Positions 18,025 to 25,966 of a stretch of 64,000 nt of DNA are shown here, piece by piece. Every line of letters begins with the position of its first letter. The stretch's first letter is position 1. Below the pieces are notes generated by a model that ran no database searches, was not told the origin of the DNA, and saw only the letters and a list, made by a program, of their open reading frames with translations. The stretch spans positions 3,394,001 to 3,458,000 of the forward strand of contig NZ_CP042301.2 in NCBI RefSeq assembly GCF_007922615.2. Direction: 5' to 3'. The position numbers and the translations under genes were made by a program. The stretch is from Nitratireductor mangrovi (GTDB lineage Bacteria > Pseudomonadota > Alphaproteobacteria > Rhizobiales > Rhizobiaceae).

Positions 18025-19305
18025 TCAGGCGATGGCTTCCATGGCGCCGCCGGTCGGAATGTTCGGCGCCGTCTTGTTGTCGGTGATGACGAGGTCGTAA
18101 CCTCCACCCTCCTTCAATCGCCATTGTCCGCCGACAAGCGGTGTCTTGGCGACGTTTTTCTGCGCGAAGGGCGGCAGGTTGGCGCCGTCCCAGGCAAGCG
18201 GCCCGACGATGGTGTCGAGCTTCGTCGCCGCGATCGCCTCGACGACGGCTGCCGAATCGGTCGGATCGGAGACCCGCTTCATGACGTCGGCGGCGACCTC
18301 GAACAGGGCGTGCACGAAGCCGATCGGCTGGGTCCACGGCCGTCCTGTCGCCTCCGTGAAGCCGGCGGCGAGATCGGCCGCGCTTGCGCCGGTCAGCGAC
18401 GACTTGAAGGGATGGCTCGGCGACCACCAGACCTCCGAGGAGAGGTTGTGGCCGGCGTCTCCCAGCGCTTCGACGGCCTGCGGGAAAAGGATCGCCTTGC
18501 CGATCGAGGCGACCTTCGGCGTGAAGCCCTGCTGCTTGGCCTGGTTCCAGAAGGTGGTGAAGTCCGGCGGGATCATCACCCCGGTGATCACCTCGCAGTT
18601 GGCCTGCTTGAAGGCGTTGATCTGGGCCGAAAAGTCGTCGGTCAGGTTCTGGTAGCGGCCGGGATCGGTCAGGGTGTAGCCCTGATCGGCGAGGACCGGC
18701 GGGAAGCCGACATTGGGATCGCCCCAGGCATTGCCGTCGCCATCATTGGGAAACAGCCCGCCGACCGACTTGTTGGTCTCGACCTGCGCCCACATGTTGG
18801 TGAAGACCGCGATCACGTCCTCCAGTCCCCAGAAGAAGTGGAAGGCGCTGTTGAAAGGCTGCCATGAGCCCGGATCGCCGGGATTGGCCTGCTGGCCGAT
18901 GAACCAGGGCTGCCACGGCGCCACGGTCGAGATGCAGGGGATCTCCTCCGCCTCGCAGGTGGTCGTCACCGGATTGGTGGTCTCCGGCGTCGAGGCGACA
19001 AGCATCAGGTTGATCTCGTCATCGACGATCAGTTCGCCGGCGACCTCCGCCGCGCGGTTGGGATTGGACTGGCTGTCCTTGACGATCACCTCGGCTTCGA
19101 GGCCGGCCGCGCTGGCCGCCGCCTTGAAACCTTCGATGATGAAATTGTCGGCCTCGGCGAAGGCGGCCAGCGGTCCCGTCTGCGGGCTGACATAGCCGAG
19201 GCGGACGGCCGACGCCTGCCCGATCGCCGGCATCGGCAGGCCGGCAAGGCCGGCCGCGGCGCCGCTTGCGGCGGCGGACTTCAAGAGTGTTCGTCTGCTG
19301 ATCAT
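18025..19305 (-). CDS. ABC transporter substrate-binding protein, LivK/amide-aromatic type
   Basis: This 426-residue periplasmic binding protein has an N-terminus MISRRTLLKSAAASGAAAG that is a Tat-like signal with the twin Arg pair and a hydrophobic core, ending near PAIGQA. The mature part begins VRLGYVSPQTGPLAAFAEA, the standard opening of type I periplasmic receptors of the branched-chain family. ATG 19305 has AGGGAGG upstream; the frame is open farther but only as a shadow of the reductase gene. As the first transporter gene of the operon it defines the substrate of the importer, probably an aromatic acid. Confidence 0.88.
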   Translation of the reverse strand: MISRRTLLKSAAASGAAAGLAGLPMPAIGQASAVRLGYVSPQTGPLAAFAEADNFIIEGFKAAASAAGLEAEVIVKDSQSNPNRAAEVAGELIVDDEINLMLVASTPETTNPVTTTCEAEEIPCISTVAPWQPWFIGQQANPGDPGSWQPFNSAFHFFWGLEDVIAVFTNMWAQVETNKSVGGLFPNDGDGNAWGDPNVGFPPVLADQGYTLTDPGRYQNLTDDFSAQINAFKQANCEVITGVMIPPDFTTFWNQAKQQGFTPKVASIGKAILFPQAVEALGDAGHNLSSEVWWSPSHPFKSSLTGASAADLAAGFTEATGRPWTQPIGFVHALFEVAADVMKRVSDPTDSAAVVEAIAATKLDTIVGPLAWDGANLPPFAQKNVAKTPLVGGQWRLKEGGGYDLVITDNKTAPNIPTGGAMEAIA

Positions 19306-19327
19306 TGTCGTTTCCTCCCTTTGTCGT

Positions 19328-20392
19328 TCAGTCTTGCGGACGGTCGCCGCGCCAGGCAGCGTGCAGCATCGCGCCGATCGCATCCCGTTCCACCGGGCGC
19401 GGGTTCCAGTAAGGGTTGGCGGTCGCGATCTCCGCGGCCCGATCGAGATCGGCAGCCGACAGCCCGAGTTCGCGCAACGAGGCCGGCGCGTCGACCATGC
19501 GGGCAAAGTCCCACAGGCCCACGCCTGCCGGCGCGCCGAAAATATCGGCGATCGGCGCGAGCAGGTCGGGCACAGCGCCGGCATTGTAGGCAATCGAATA
19601 AGGCAGCATGATCGCATGCGTTTCCGCGTGCGGCGTGTCGAAAGTGCCGCCGAGCGTGTGGCAGATCTTGTGATGAAGCGCCATTCCGACCGTTCCCAGC
19701 ACCGTGCCGCACAGCCAGGCGCCATAAAGCGCCGACGTGCGAGCCTCGGCATCGCTTGGGCTGCCGGTAATGACAGGAAGGGCCTGACGCATCGCGCGCA
19801 GGCCTTCGACCGCCATCAGGGTGGAGATCGGATTGCGGTCACGGGCGTAAAGCGCCTCGGCCGCGTGTGCCATGGCGTTGAGGCCGCTGGTGACACTCAT
19901 CGCCACCGGCAGGCCAAACGTCAGGTCGGGATCGTAGATGACGACTTCCGGCCGCACCCTCGGGTCGCGAAGCGTAGTCTTTGTTCCGCCTTCGGTCTGG
20001 CCGAGAATGTCGGTGACCTCCGAACCGGCATAGGTGGTCGGAATGACGATCTGCGGCAGGTCGGTACGCAGCGCGATGGCCTTGCCCAGCCCCGTGGTCG
20101 ATCCACCGCCCAGCGCGACGAGGCAGTCGGCGCCGCTTTCGCGAAGCCGGACGAGCGCCTGTTCCGTAACAGCAACCGGCGTGTGCATCGCCGCACCGGC
20201 GAAGACGCCCGCGCCGCGATCGCCCAGCGAGGCGGCCATGGCTTCGGCATCGGCCGCCTGCTGCGGCGTCGAAAGGACGAGCGCGCGGCGGCAGCCAATC
20301 CGTTCGATCCATTCGCCGACCGCGCGACTTGCTCCACGGCCGAAAACAACGGTCACGGGGTGGCCCACATAGGTGAAGTCGGGCAGCGTCAT
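19328..20392 (-). CDS. Maleylacetate reductase
   Basis: This 354-residue enzyme of the iron-alcohol-dehydrogenase superfamily matches maleylacetate reductase, which reduces maleylacetate to 3-oxoadipate with NAD(P)H. The nucleotide region reads CLVALGGGSTTGLGKAIAL, followed by IPTTYAGSEVTDILGQTEGG, characteristic of this enzyme. The histidine-rich active-site segment HHKICHTLGGTFDTPHAETHA is present. It is the enzyme directly after hydroxyquinol cleavage and fixes the pathway assignment of the operon. Its start overlaps the stop of the second dioxygenase gene (ATGA). Confidence 0.92.
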   Translation of the reverse strand: MTLPDFTYVGHPVTVVFGRGASRAVGEWIERIGCRRALVLSTPQQAADAEAMAASLGDRGAGVFAGAAMHTPVAVTEQALVRLRESGADCLVALGGGSTTGLGKAIALRTDLPQIVIPTTYAGSEVTDILGQTEGGTKTTLRDPRVRPEVVIYDPDLTFGLPVAMSVTSGLNAMAHAAEALYARDRNPISTLMAVEGLRAMRQALPVITGSPSDAEARTSALYGAWLCGTVLGTVGMALHHKICHTLGGTFDTPHAETHAIMLPYSIAYNAGAVPDLLAPIADIFGAPAGVGLWDFARMVDAPASLRELGLSAADLDRAAEIATANPYWNPRPVERDAIGAMLHAAWRGDRPQD

Positions 20393-21267
20393 GACGCGGC
20401 CCTCGCATTGCGGTCACGCGCCATGACGAGATCGAGTTCGAGCGTCCAGCGCAGCCCGTCATCGCCACTGGCGCAACCGAAACTGGCGACCAACTCCGGT
20501 TTGACGCAAAACGTCGCATCCTCGTTCAAGGCAGGATCGGCGCGGTCGAATATCTGCGTCGTGATCGTCTCGAACCCGCCGGCGCGGACCAGAAAATGCA
20601 GGTGAGCCGGCCGGCGAAGCGGATAGCCGATGCTGTCGAGCAGTTGCCCGGCGGGTCCATCGTCGGGCACCTTGTACCCCGCAGGCTTCACTGTCCGGTA
20701 GTAAAAGCGCCCGGCCGCGTCGGTGCGGAAGCTGCCGCGCAGATTGAATTCGGGCTGGAGATCGGGCTGCTGGTTTTCGTAAAGGCCCTGGCCGTTGGCC
20801 TGCCAGGTTTCGACGATGGCACCCGCGACCGGTTTGCCGTCGAGGTCGACCACCCGGCCGCTGACCTCGAGCGGCTCGCCGCGACCGTCAAGGCAGATGT
20901 CGGCGCCGAGCGGCAGCCGGGGAGCGTCGGCCCGATAGAACGGCCCACGCGGCGTGTTCGGTGTCGCGCCGCGCGGACGCTGCGAATTGATTTCCTCGAT
21001 CAGGGCGGTGATGCCGAGCAGGTCGGACAAAAGCACCCATTCCTGACGGCGTTCGTCACTCGCATGCCCGACCTCGGTCAGGAAGGTCACCGCATCGCGC
21101 CATTGCGCGGCCGTCGGGCGGACTTCGAGGATTACCTCATGCAGGTGTCGAACCACGCTCGCCAGCGCCTGTGGCAAGGCTCCGTCGCCCGCGCGCGAAA
21201 GCCGCCGCCCGACGATGTCGGACGCGTTGCGCGCATTCAGCGTTTGCGGGCTTCCGGACGCCGGCAT
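20389..21267 (-). CDS. Intradiol ring-cleavage dioxygenase, hydroxyquinol 1,2-dioxygenase type (copy 2)
   Basis: This 292-residue paralogue of the dioxygenase at the far end of the same operon has all four predicted iron ligands: Tyr in WQANGQGLY, Tyr in AGYKVPDDGP and two His in RPAHLHF. It differs in the substrate-facing stretch around the second Tyr (K-V-P in place of P-I-P) and lacks most of the C-terminal extension, hinting at a different ring substituent. I start at ATG 21267, after GGGGAG; a TTG at 21294 is the outer limit. It is the first gene of the ten-gene operon and diverges from the LysR gene 89 bases away. Confidence 0.88.
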   Translation of the reverse strand: MPASGSPQTLNARNASDIVGRRLSRAGDGALPQALASVVRHLHEVILEVRPTAAQWRDAVTFLTEVGHASDERRQEWVLLSDLLGITALIEEINSQRPRGATPNTPRGPFYRADAPRLPLGADICLDGRGEPLEVSGRVVDLDGKPVAGAIVETWQANGQGLYENQQPDLQPEFNLRGSFRTDAAGRFYYRTVKPAGYKVPDDGPAGQLLDSIGYPLRRPAHLHFLVRAGGFETITTQIFDRADPALNEDATFCVKPELVASFGCASGDDGLRWTLELDLVMARDRNARAAS

Positions 21268-21343
21268 GCCTCTCCCCGAGCTTGACCTCGACAAAGGCTA
21301 GCAGGCGCTTGACGCGCGGTTGATGATTTTCCGGCCAATTAAT

Positions 21344-21358
21344 ATAGCATATCGCTAT
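21344..21358. promoter_or_regulatory. LysR-type binding site (T-N11-A dyad) overlapping the lysR start
   Basis: ATAGC-ATATC-GCTAT is a 15-base dyad with the T-N11-A spacing of LysR-family sites. It overlaps the ATG at 21357 and lies in an AT-rich patch between the regulator and the divergent catabolic operon. Binding here would repress the regulator gene and could position the protein for activation of the operon. The assignment is by form only. Confidence 0.55.
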
Positions 21359-22307
21359 GAAGCTCGATGAAAGGCATCTGCTGCAGCTGGCCGCCGTGGT
21401 GCGGGCGGGCAGCGTGACCGAAGGGGCGGCGTCCATCGGCATGTCGCAGCCGGCAGTCTCACGCACACTCGCCATGCTCGAGAAGCGGCTCGGTGAACCT
21501 CTGTTCCTGAAGGGAAGGCGGCCGCTGCAGCCGACGCCGCTCGGGCGGGCGCTTGCCGAACATGGCCAGACGATGCTGCTGGCCTCCCGCAAGGCATCCG
21601 AAGTCGTCGACAGCTTCCGCTACGGGCGCACGGGCACGGTGCGCATCGGCGGCACGCCGTTCTTCATGGATGCGCTGATCTCCGGCATCATCGCCGAATT
21701 CCAGAACGCCTACCCGGACGTCCGCGTCGAGCAGAGCTACGGCTATCTGCCCGAACTGCAGGCCGGCATCCACGCCGACCGGCTCGACCTGGCCATCTGC
21801 CCGATGGCCATCCTCGACGAGGGTTCCGGGCTGGTGTTCACGGAAATTCTGCCCGGGCGCAACGTCGTCGCCTGCCGTTCGACACATCCGCTGCTCTTGC
21901 GGCGCAAGCTCAGCACGAGCGAGTTGCTCGACTTTCCCTGGATCGCGCCGCCTCCCGGCAGTCCGCTGCTGGCCGACCTGCACAGCCTGCTGCTGTCGCT
22001 CGGCGCCACCGAAATCAATGTGCGCTATTCCGGCGGATCGCTGACCAGCGCCATGATCTACCTGAAGGGAACCGACGCCCTCACCGTGCTGCCGCACGGT
22101 GTCGTCTTCGCCTTCCGAAAGGAGAACGCGATCACCGCCTTGCCCGTCAACGTGCCGCATCCGCAGCGGGCGCTGGGGCTTCTGAGGCTCGCCAATGCGC
22201 CCCGCGCGCCCGCGGTCGACGCCTTTGCCGGCCATGTCACCGAGGCGTTCAAGAGCCTGCGCCACCTCATCAAGCGGCACGAGGAAGCGGTGATCTGGGG
22301 CGCCTGA
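21357..22307 (+). CDS. LysR family transcriptional regulator of the aromatic operon
   Basis: This 316-residue LysR-type regulator has an N-terminal winged helix-turn-helix (residues 4-63, with GSVTEGAASIGMSQPAVSRTLAMLE) and a two-lobe effector domain after residue 90. It is transcribed away from the ten-gene hydroxyquinol operon and probably activates it in response to the aromatic acid or a pathway intermediate. ATG 21357 is the only start that keeps the helix-turn-helix complete, yet no purine-rich ribosome site precedes it, so a leaderless or very short leader is possible. A LysR-type dyad covers the start. Confidence 0.9.
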   Translation: MKLDERHLLQLAAVVRAGSVTEGAASIGMSQPAVSRTLAMLEKRLGEPLFLKGRRPLQPTPLGRALAEHGQTMLLASRKASEVVDSFRYGRTGTVRIGGTPFFMDALISGIIAEFQNAYPDVRVEQSYGYLPELQAGIHADRLDLAICPMAILDEGSGLVFTEILPGRNVVACRSTHPLLLRRKLSTSELLDFPWIAPPPGSPLLADLHSLLLSLGATEINVRYSGGSLTSAMIYLKGTDALTVLPHGVVFAFRKENAITALPVNVPHPQRALGLLRLANAPRAPAVDAFAGHVTEAFKSLRHLIKRHEEAVIWGA

Positions 22308-22704
22308 GGCCGGCGCCTCATCTCGCCCGCGGGCTCGTCGCGGGCCCCGCCGACGCCCGTTCGCAGACCGACGATGCGGCGACGCATTGCCCCTCTCCTG
22401 CTAACAAGTGTTTCGCTTTGACAGGCGATGACGCCCGATGTAGCGTAATCGGGCCGCGTGAGTAGAAGCGCACCAATCCTTGCCGCTCCTTGAGCGGGGG
22501 AGATAATTGCTCACTTGTTGGAACACCAACGGGTTGGGCTGCGCTCTCGAAACGGACTTCCCAATCCGCTGGATTTCAACCGGGGCTTTCGGCCCCCGGC
22601 GACCATGGCCCTAAGGGAATGTGCACGCACATCGTCCGGGCGATGGCTTCTTGTTGGCGCTTGTTCAACCGGTCGTCACCACGGCCGGGTGCTGGGAGGA
22701 GAAG
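22308..22704 (+). other. Non-coding interval before the NitT/TauT-type ABC operon
   Basis: The 397 bases carry no convincing gene. They begin with short dyads after the LysR stop (TGAGGC-CGGC-GCCTCA at 22305-22320), contain a strong promoter-like pair near 22420-22446, and leave a leader of about 250 bases before the binding-protein start at 22705. I see no recognisable riboswitch. Confidence 0.6.
22418..22446 (+). promoter_or_regulatory. Sigma-70-like promoter
   Basis: TTGACA (22418-22423), a 17-base spacer and TAGCGT (22441-22446) form a good housekeeping promoter facing the ABC operon at 22705. A perfect -35 at ideal spacing is uncommon by chance in this GC-rich sequence. The long leader after it could hold further control. 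Confidence 0.5.
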
Positions 22705-23718
22705 ATGCGCAAACTGACTCGAATTCTGACTGCAATCCTGTTCGTCGCCCTGGCGGGGCCCGTCGTTGCCCAGGAACTCACCAAGGTGCGGTTCATCCAT
22801 GAATGGCGTTTCGAAGGCCATGTGGCGCCGTTCCTCGTCGCCCTCGACAAGGGCTTCTATGAGGAAGAGGGGCTCGACGTCACCATCGACCCGGGCACCG
22901 GAAGCCTTGACGGCATCAACCGTATCGCCTCCGGCTCCTACGACATCGGCCAGATGGACCTCAATGCCCTGATCAAGTATCGCGACTCCGCCGATGCCGC
23001 CAAGATCAAGGCGGTGCTGGTCACCTACAACAAGCCGCCCTTCGCCGTGCTGACCCTGAAAAAGAACGGCATCGCCGCGCCCAAGGATCTCGAGGGCAAG
23101 ACGATCGGCGCGCCGGCGGCGGACGCGGCCTATTCGCACTGGCCGATCTTCGCCAAGATCAACGATGTCGACTCCTCGACCATCAACTTCGAGAATGTCG
23201 GCTTCCCGGTTCGTGAAACACTTCTCGTGCAAGGGCAGGTCGACGCTGTCACGGCCTTCATCAGCAATATCCTGGCGCTCAAGGCCATGGGCATCTCCGA
23301 CGACGAGGCGGTTGGCCTGATGATGGCGGACTACGGGGTCGATCTCTATGGCAGTGCGGTCATGGCGAGCCCGAAATTCCTCGAGGAGAACCCGGAGGCG
23401 GTGAAGGGCTTCGTTCGCGCCACCATTCGCGGTTTCCAGGAAGCCTACAGGGATCCCGAAGGCGCGATGGACAGCCTGATGAAGTTCAACCCGATCGCCA
23501 AGCGCGACATCGAGCTCGAACGGCTGCAGGTGGTCGCCTCGCAATGCTACTTCACCGACCATGTGAAGGAAAACGGCTTCGGCACGGTCGAGATGGAGCG
23601 CCTAGCAAGTTCCATCGACCAGCTCGCCACCACCTTCGACTTCACCAACAAGCCGGCGGCCGACGACGTCTACACCGACGCCTTCCTGCCGCCGCGTGAA
23701 GAGCGCATGCTCCCCTGA
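22705..23718 (+). CDS. ABC transporter substrate-binding protein, NMT1/SsuA-TauA type
   Basis: This 337-residue periplasmic binding protein has a signal peptide spanning about residues 1-24 (MRKLTRILTAILFVALAG, cut near VVA-QE). The mature protein has the NMT1/SsuA pattern: FLVALDKGFYEEEGLDVTI, then SYDIGQMDLNALI. Relatives bind sulfonates, nitrate, pyrimidine precursors or aromatic acids such as phthalate. Start ATG 22705 follows GGGAGGAG; the frame is open earlier but lacks a signal. Permease and ATPase genes follow, and the amidohydrolase/UbiD cluster beyond them suggests an aromatic acid as cargo. Confidence 0.88.
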   Translation: MRKLTRILTAILFVALAGPVVAQELTKVRFIHEWRFEGHVAPFLVALDKGFYEEEGLDVTIDPGTGSLDGINRIASGSYDIGQMDLNALIKYRDSADAAKIKAVLVTYNKPPFAVLTLKKNGIAAPKDLEGKTIGAPAADAAYSHWPIFAKINDVDSSTINFENVGFPVRETLLVQGQVDAVTAFISNILALKAMGISDDEAVGLMMADYGVDLYGSAVMASPKFLEENPEAVKGFVRATIRGFQEAYRDPEGAMDSLMKFNPIAKRDIELERLQVVASQCYFTDHVKENGFGTVEMERLASSIDQLATTFDFTNKPAADDVYTDAFLPPREERMLP

Positions 23719-23727
23719 CCTGAGCCG

Positions 23728-23752
23728 CCGGGAGCGGCAATGCCGCTCCCGG
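23728..23752 (+). promoter_or_regulatory. GC-rich hairpin between binding-protein and permease genes
   Basis: CCGGGAGCGG and CCGCTCCCGG form a perfect ten-pair stem with loop CAATG, ten bases after the binding-protein stop and without a T-run. An ATG at 23740 lies in the loop, which argues against using it as the permease start. It probably sets the ratio of binding protein to membrane parts. Confidence 0.6.
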
Positions 23753-23778
23753 TCCGTTCGCGCGAAAAGGTACCAACC

Positions 23779-24591
23779 ATGGCACAAATCGAAATGGCGC
23801 CGGCCGTTGACCGGAGATGGACCAACTGGGCATGGCATGCCGAAAACATCGCCTCGCCCGTACTTTTCACCGTCGGCCTGTTCCTGATCTGGGAAGTGGC
23901 GTGCCGGTTGTTCGACATTCCCGAGACGATCCTGCCGAAGGCATCCTCGACGCTCTACGCGCTGTGGGAATTCCGCGCGGTGATCCTCGACAACACCATC
24001 GTGACGCTGTGGACGACGCTGGTCGGCTTCGCGCTCGCCATCATCATCGGCCTGCTGCTCGGCGTTGCCGTCGGCTGGCACCGCGCGGTCTATTCCGCGG
24101 TCTATCCGGCGCTGATCGCGTTCAACTCGATACCCAAGGTCGCCGTCGTTCCGATCCTGATCCTGTGGTTCGGCCTGGGCACGGTTCCGGCGATCCTCAC
24201 CGCCTTCCTGATCTCGTTCTTCCCGATCGTGGTGAACGTGGCGACAGGACTGGCAACCGTCGAGCCGGAGCTGGAGGATGTGCTGCGCGCGCTCGGCGCC
24301 AAGAAGCTGGTCGTCATGACCAAGGTCGGTATCCCGCGCTCGCTGCCGCATTTCTTCGGCTCGCTCAAGGTCGCCATCACCCTTGCCTTCATCGGCGCGG
24401 TCGTCGCGGAGACGGCCGGTGCCAGCCGCGGGCTCGGAAAGCTGATGCTCGACGCGCAGGCCGCCTTCCAGGTGCCGATCGTGTTTGCCGCGCTGCTGGT
24501 GCTCTCGGTGCTCGGCATTCTGCTTTACGCGGTCACGGCGATGATCGAACAGCGGTTTACCGGCTGGGCGCACCGCTCGCAGAACCATTGA
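23779..24591 (+). CDS. ABC transporter permease, SsuC/TauC type
   Basis: This inner-membrane permease of about 270 residues has six or so hydrophobic segments and the family EAA loop around ALGAKKLVVMTKVGIPRSLPHFFGSL. The stretch FNSIPKVAVVPILILWFGLG is typical of the SsuC/TauC group. I start at ATG 23779 (AAAAGG nine bases before) because the alternative ATG at 23740 sits in the loop of a stable hairpin. It works with the adjacent ATPase as a dimeric channel. Confidence 0.88.
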   Translation: MAQIEMAPAVDRRWTNWAWHAENIASPVLFTVGLFLIWEVACRLFDIPETILPKASSTLYALWEFRAVILDNTIVTLWTTLVGFALAIIIGLLLGVAVGWHRAVYSAVYPALIAFNSIPKVAVVPILILWFGLGTVPAILTAFLISFFPIVVNVATGLATVEPELEDVLRALGAKKLVVMTKVGIPRSLPHFFGSLKVAITLAFIGAVVAETAGASRGLGKLMLDAQAAFQVPIVFAALLVLSVLGILLYAVTAMIEQRFTGWAHRSQNH

Positions 24592-24643
24592 CAAGCAATA
24601 TGCCGGCCGCCCGGCGCGGCTTATGGGATGATGGGAGACGGCA

Positions 24644-25564
24644 ATGACCGTTCTGTGGAATGAAGGCATGATCAGCGAATCCGACGGCAAGAAAGCCAAG
24701 CGGCCCGTCTCGCTCGACCGGTCGCAGATGGCGCCGGCCGAACAGTCGGCGGCAAGAAACTTCGTCGATATCTCCGACGTCACGCTTTCCTATGGCGGCG
24801 AGGGAGGAGGCGTGCTGGCCGTCGAGGATCTGACGATGTCGGTCCGCGAGGGCGAATTCGCCGCCGTGGTGGGACCTTCGGGCTGCGGCAAGTCGACCCT
24901 GATGAAACTCACCACCGGTCTCGTGGTGCCGCAGAAAGGCCGGATCACGGTCGACGGGAACCGGGTCAAGGGTCCGCTCGATATTGTCGGCATGGCCTTC
25001 CAGAACCCTTCGCTGCTTCCCTGGCGGCGCACCTTGCAGAACATCATGCTGCCGCTCGAGATCGTCTCGCCGCATGCCGAGAGGCTGAGGAAGAACAAGG
25101 CGGAATATGTCGCGCGCGCCGAGGCGATGCTCGAACTGGTCGGGCTTGGCGGCTTCGGCCCGCGATATCCATGGCAGCTTTCCGGCGGCATGCAGCAGCG
25201 CGCCAATCTGTGCCGTGCGCTGATCCACGAGCCGGGCCTCTTGATGCTCGACGAGCCCTTCGGCGCGCTTGACGCGTTCACGCGCGAGGAGCTGTGGGGC
25301 GTCATCCGCGACCTGCACCAGAAGAAGAAGTTCACCGTGGTGCTCGTTACCCACGATCTGCGCGAGGCTGTCTACCTGGCCGACCGCGTCTTCGTCATGA
25401 GCGCCCGGCCCGGCAAGGTCGTGCTGGAACGCAAGATCGACTTCGAACGTCCGCGCCCGATCGACCTGACCTACACGGGCGAGTTCAACGACGTCGTTCA
25501 CGAGTTGAGAGAGAAGATCGCCGAGGCGCGCGCCGACACGCCGCAGATCGGAACGAAAAGCTAG
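24644..25564 (+). CDS. ABC transporter ATP-binding protein, SsuB/TauB type
   Basis: This 306-residue ATPase has Walker A GPSGCGKSTLMKL, Q-loop FQNPSLLPWR, signature LSGGMQQRANLCRAL, Walker B LLMLDEPFGALD and the switch His in VLVTHDLREAV. An N-terminal extension of about 40 polar residues precedes the ABC fold; some of it may be untranslated if a later start is used. It completes the importer encoded from 22705. Confidence 0.9.
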   Translation: MTVLWNEGMISESDGKKAKRPVSLDRSQMAPAEQSAARNFVDISDVTLSYGGEGGGVLAVEDLTMSVREGEFAAVVGPSGCGKSTLMKLTTGLVVPQKGRITVDGNRVKGPLDIVGMAFQNPSLLPWRRTLQNIMLPLEIVSPHAERLRKNKAEYVARAEAMLELVGLGGFGPRYPWQLSGGMQQRANLCRALIHEPGLLMLDEPFGALDAFTREELWGVIRDLHQKKKFTVVLVTHDLREAVYLADRVFVMSARPGKVVLERKIDFERPRPIDLTYTGEFNDVVHELREKIAEARADTPQIGTKS

Positions 25565-25575
25565 GCGGACGGGGG

Positions 25576-25610
25576 GCAACGCTTCCGCGCATGGCGCGCG
25601 GAAGCGTTGC
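25576..25610 (+). terminator. Long perfect hairpin after the ABC operon
   Basis: GCAACGCTTCCGCGC and its exact complement make a 15-pair stem with a five-base loop, 12 bases after the ATPase stop. A T-run does not follow, so it may act as a transcript end-protector or a Rho-assisted end rather than a classic terminator. Confidence 0.5.
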
Positions 25611-25642
25611 AGACGGTGATGCACGCCGCGCAGCCCGGCGGG

Positions 25643-25663
25643 GCCTCCGGGGGAACCGGAGGC
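25643..25663 (+). repeat. Second GC-rich hairpin in the same interval
   Basis: GCCTCCGG and CCGGAGGC pair over eight bases with loop GGGAA. It stands 33 bases after the longer hairpin and about 20 bases before the AT-rich patch. Confidence 0.4.
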
Positions 25664-25730
25664 AACGTCCGCGATATGCCTGTTTGTCATTTAAATATTT
25701 GAAATCTTTCGATTTTTTCCGATTTTTTTC

Positions 25731-25759
25731 TTTCCAGGCCGCAAGTTTTGCGCTACACT
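25731..25759 (+). promoter_or_regulatory. Possible sigma-70-like promoter of the amidohydrolase/UbiD operon
   Basis: TTTCCA, a 17-base spacer and TACACT give four of six matches in each element. An AT-rich tract lies directly upstream, where an UP element would be. The predicted leader to the ATG at 25967 is about 200 bases. Confidence 0.35.
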
Positions 25760-25966
25760 CCCTTCCATTGTCAGTAGAAGCAGCAACCGTATTTCGGTCG
25801 CGTTCGGCGCGAAAAATCCGGTCGGGAATTGCTGGCATGCGATCACGCGATCTGCGCCCGACGGTAATATCTGACAGAGTCTTCGGCAGAGTTGTTGTCG
25901 GGCGTGGTGGTTTCGCCGCGCACGGTTTCCCGTGTTGGCGGAACATTGCCAATTTTGGAGACAACG

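Larger units (their letters stand above)
25565..25966 (+). other. Non-coding interval before the amidohydrolase/UbiD cluster
   Basis: The 402 bases hold two hairpins, a sharply AT-rich patch (about 25680-25735, with runs of T), a promoter-like pair and a leader of about 200 bases. I find no gene here. The local drop in GC stands out against the flanks and fits a regulatory region or a junction between two acquired blocks. Confidence 0.6.

Noticed and set aside
23740..23778. An upstream in-frame ATG for the SsuC-type permease
   Set aside because: The ATG lies in the loop of a perfect ten-pair hairpin; ATG 23779 is outside it and gives a normal N-terminus.
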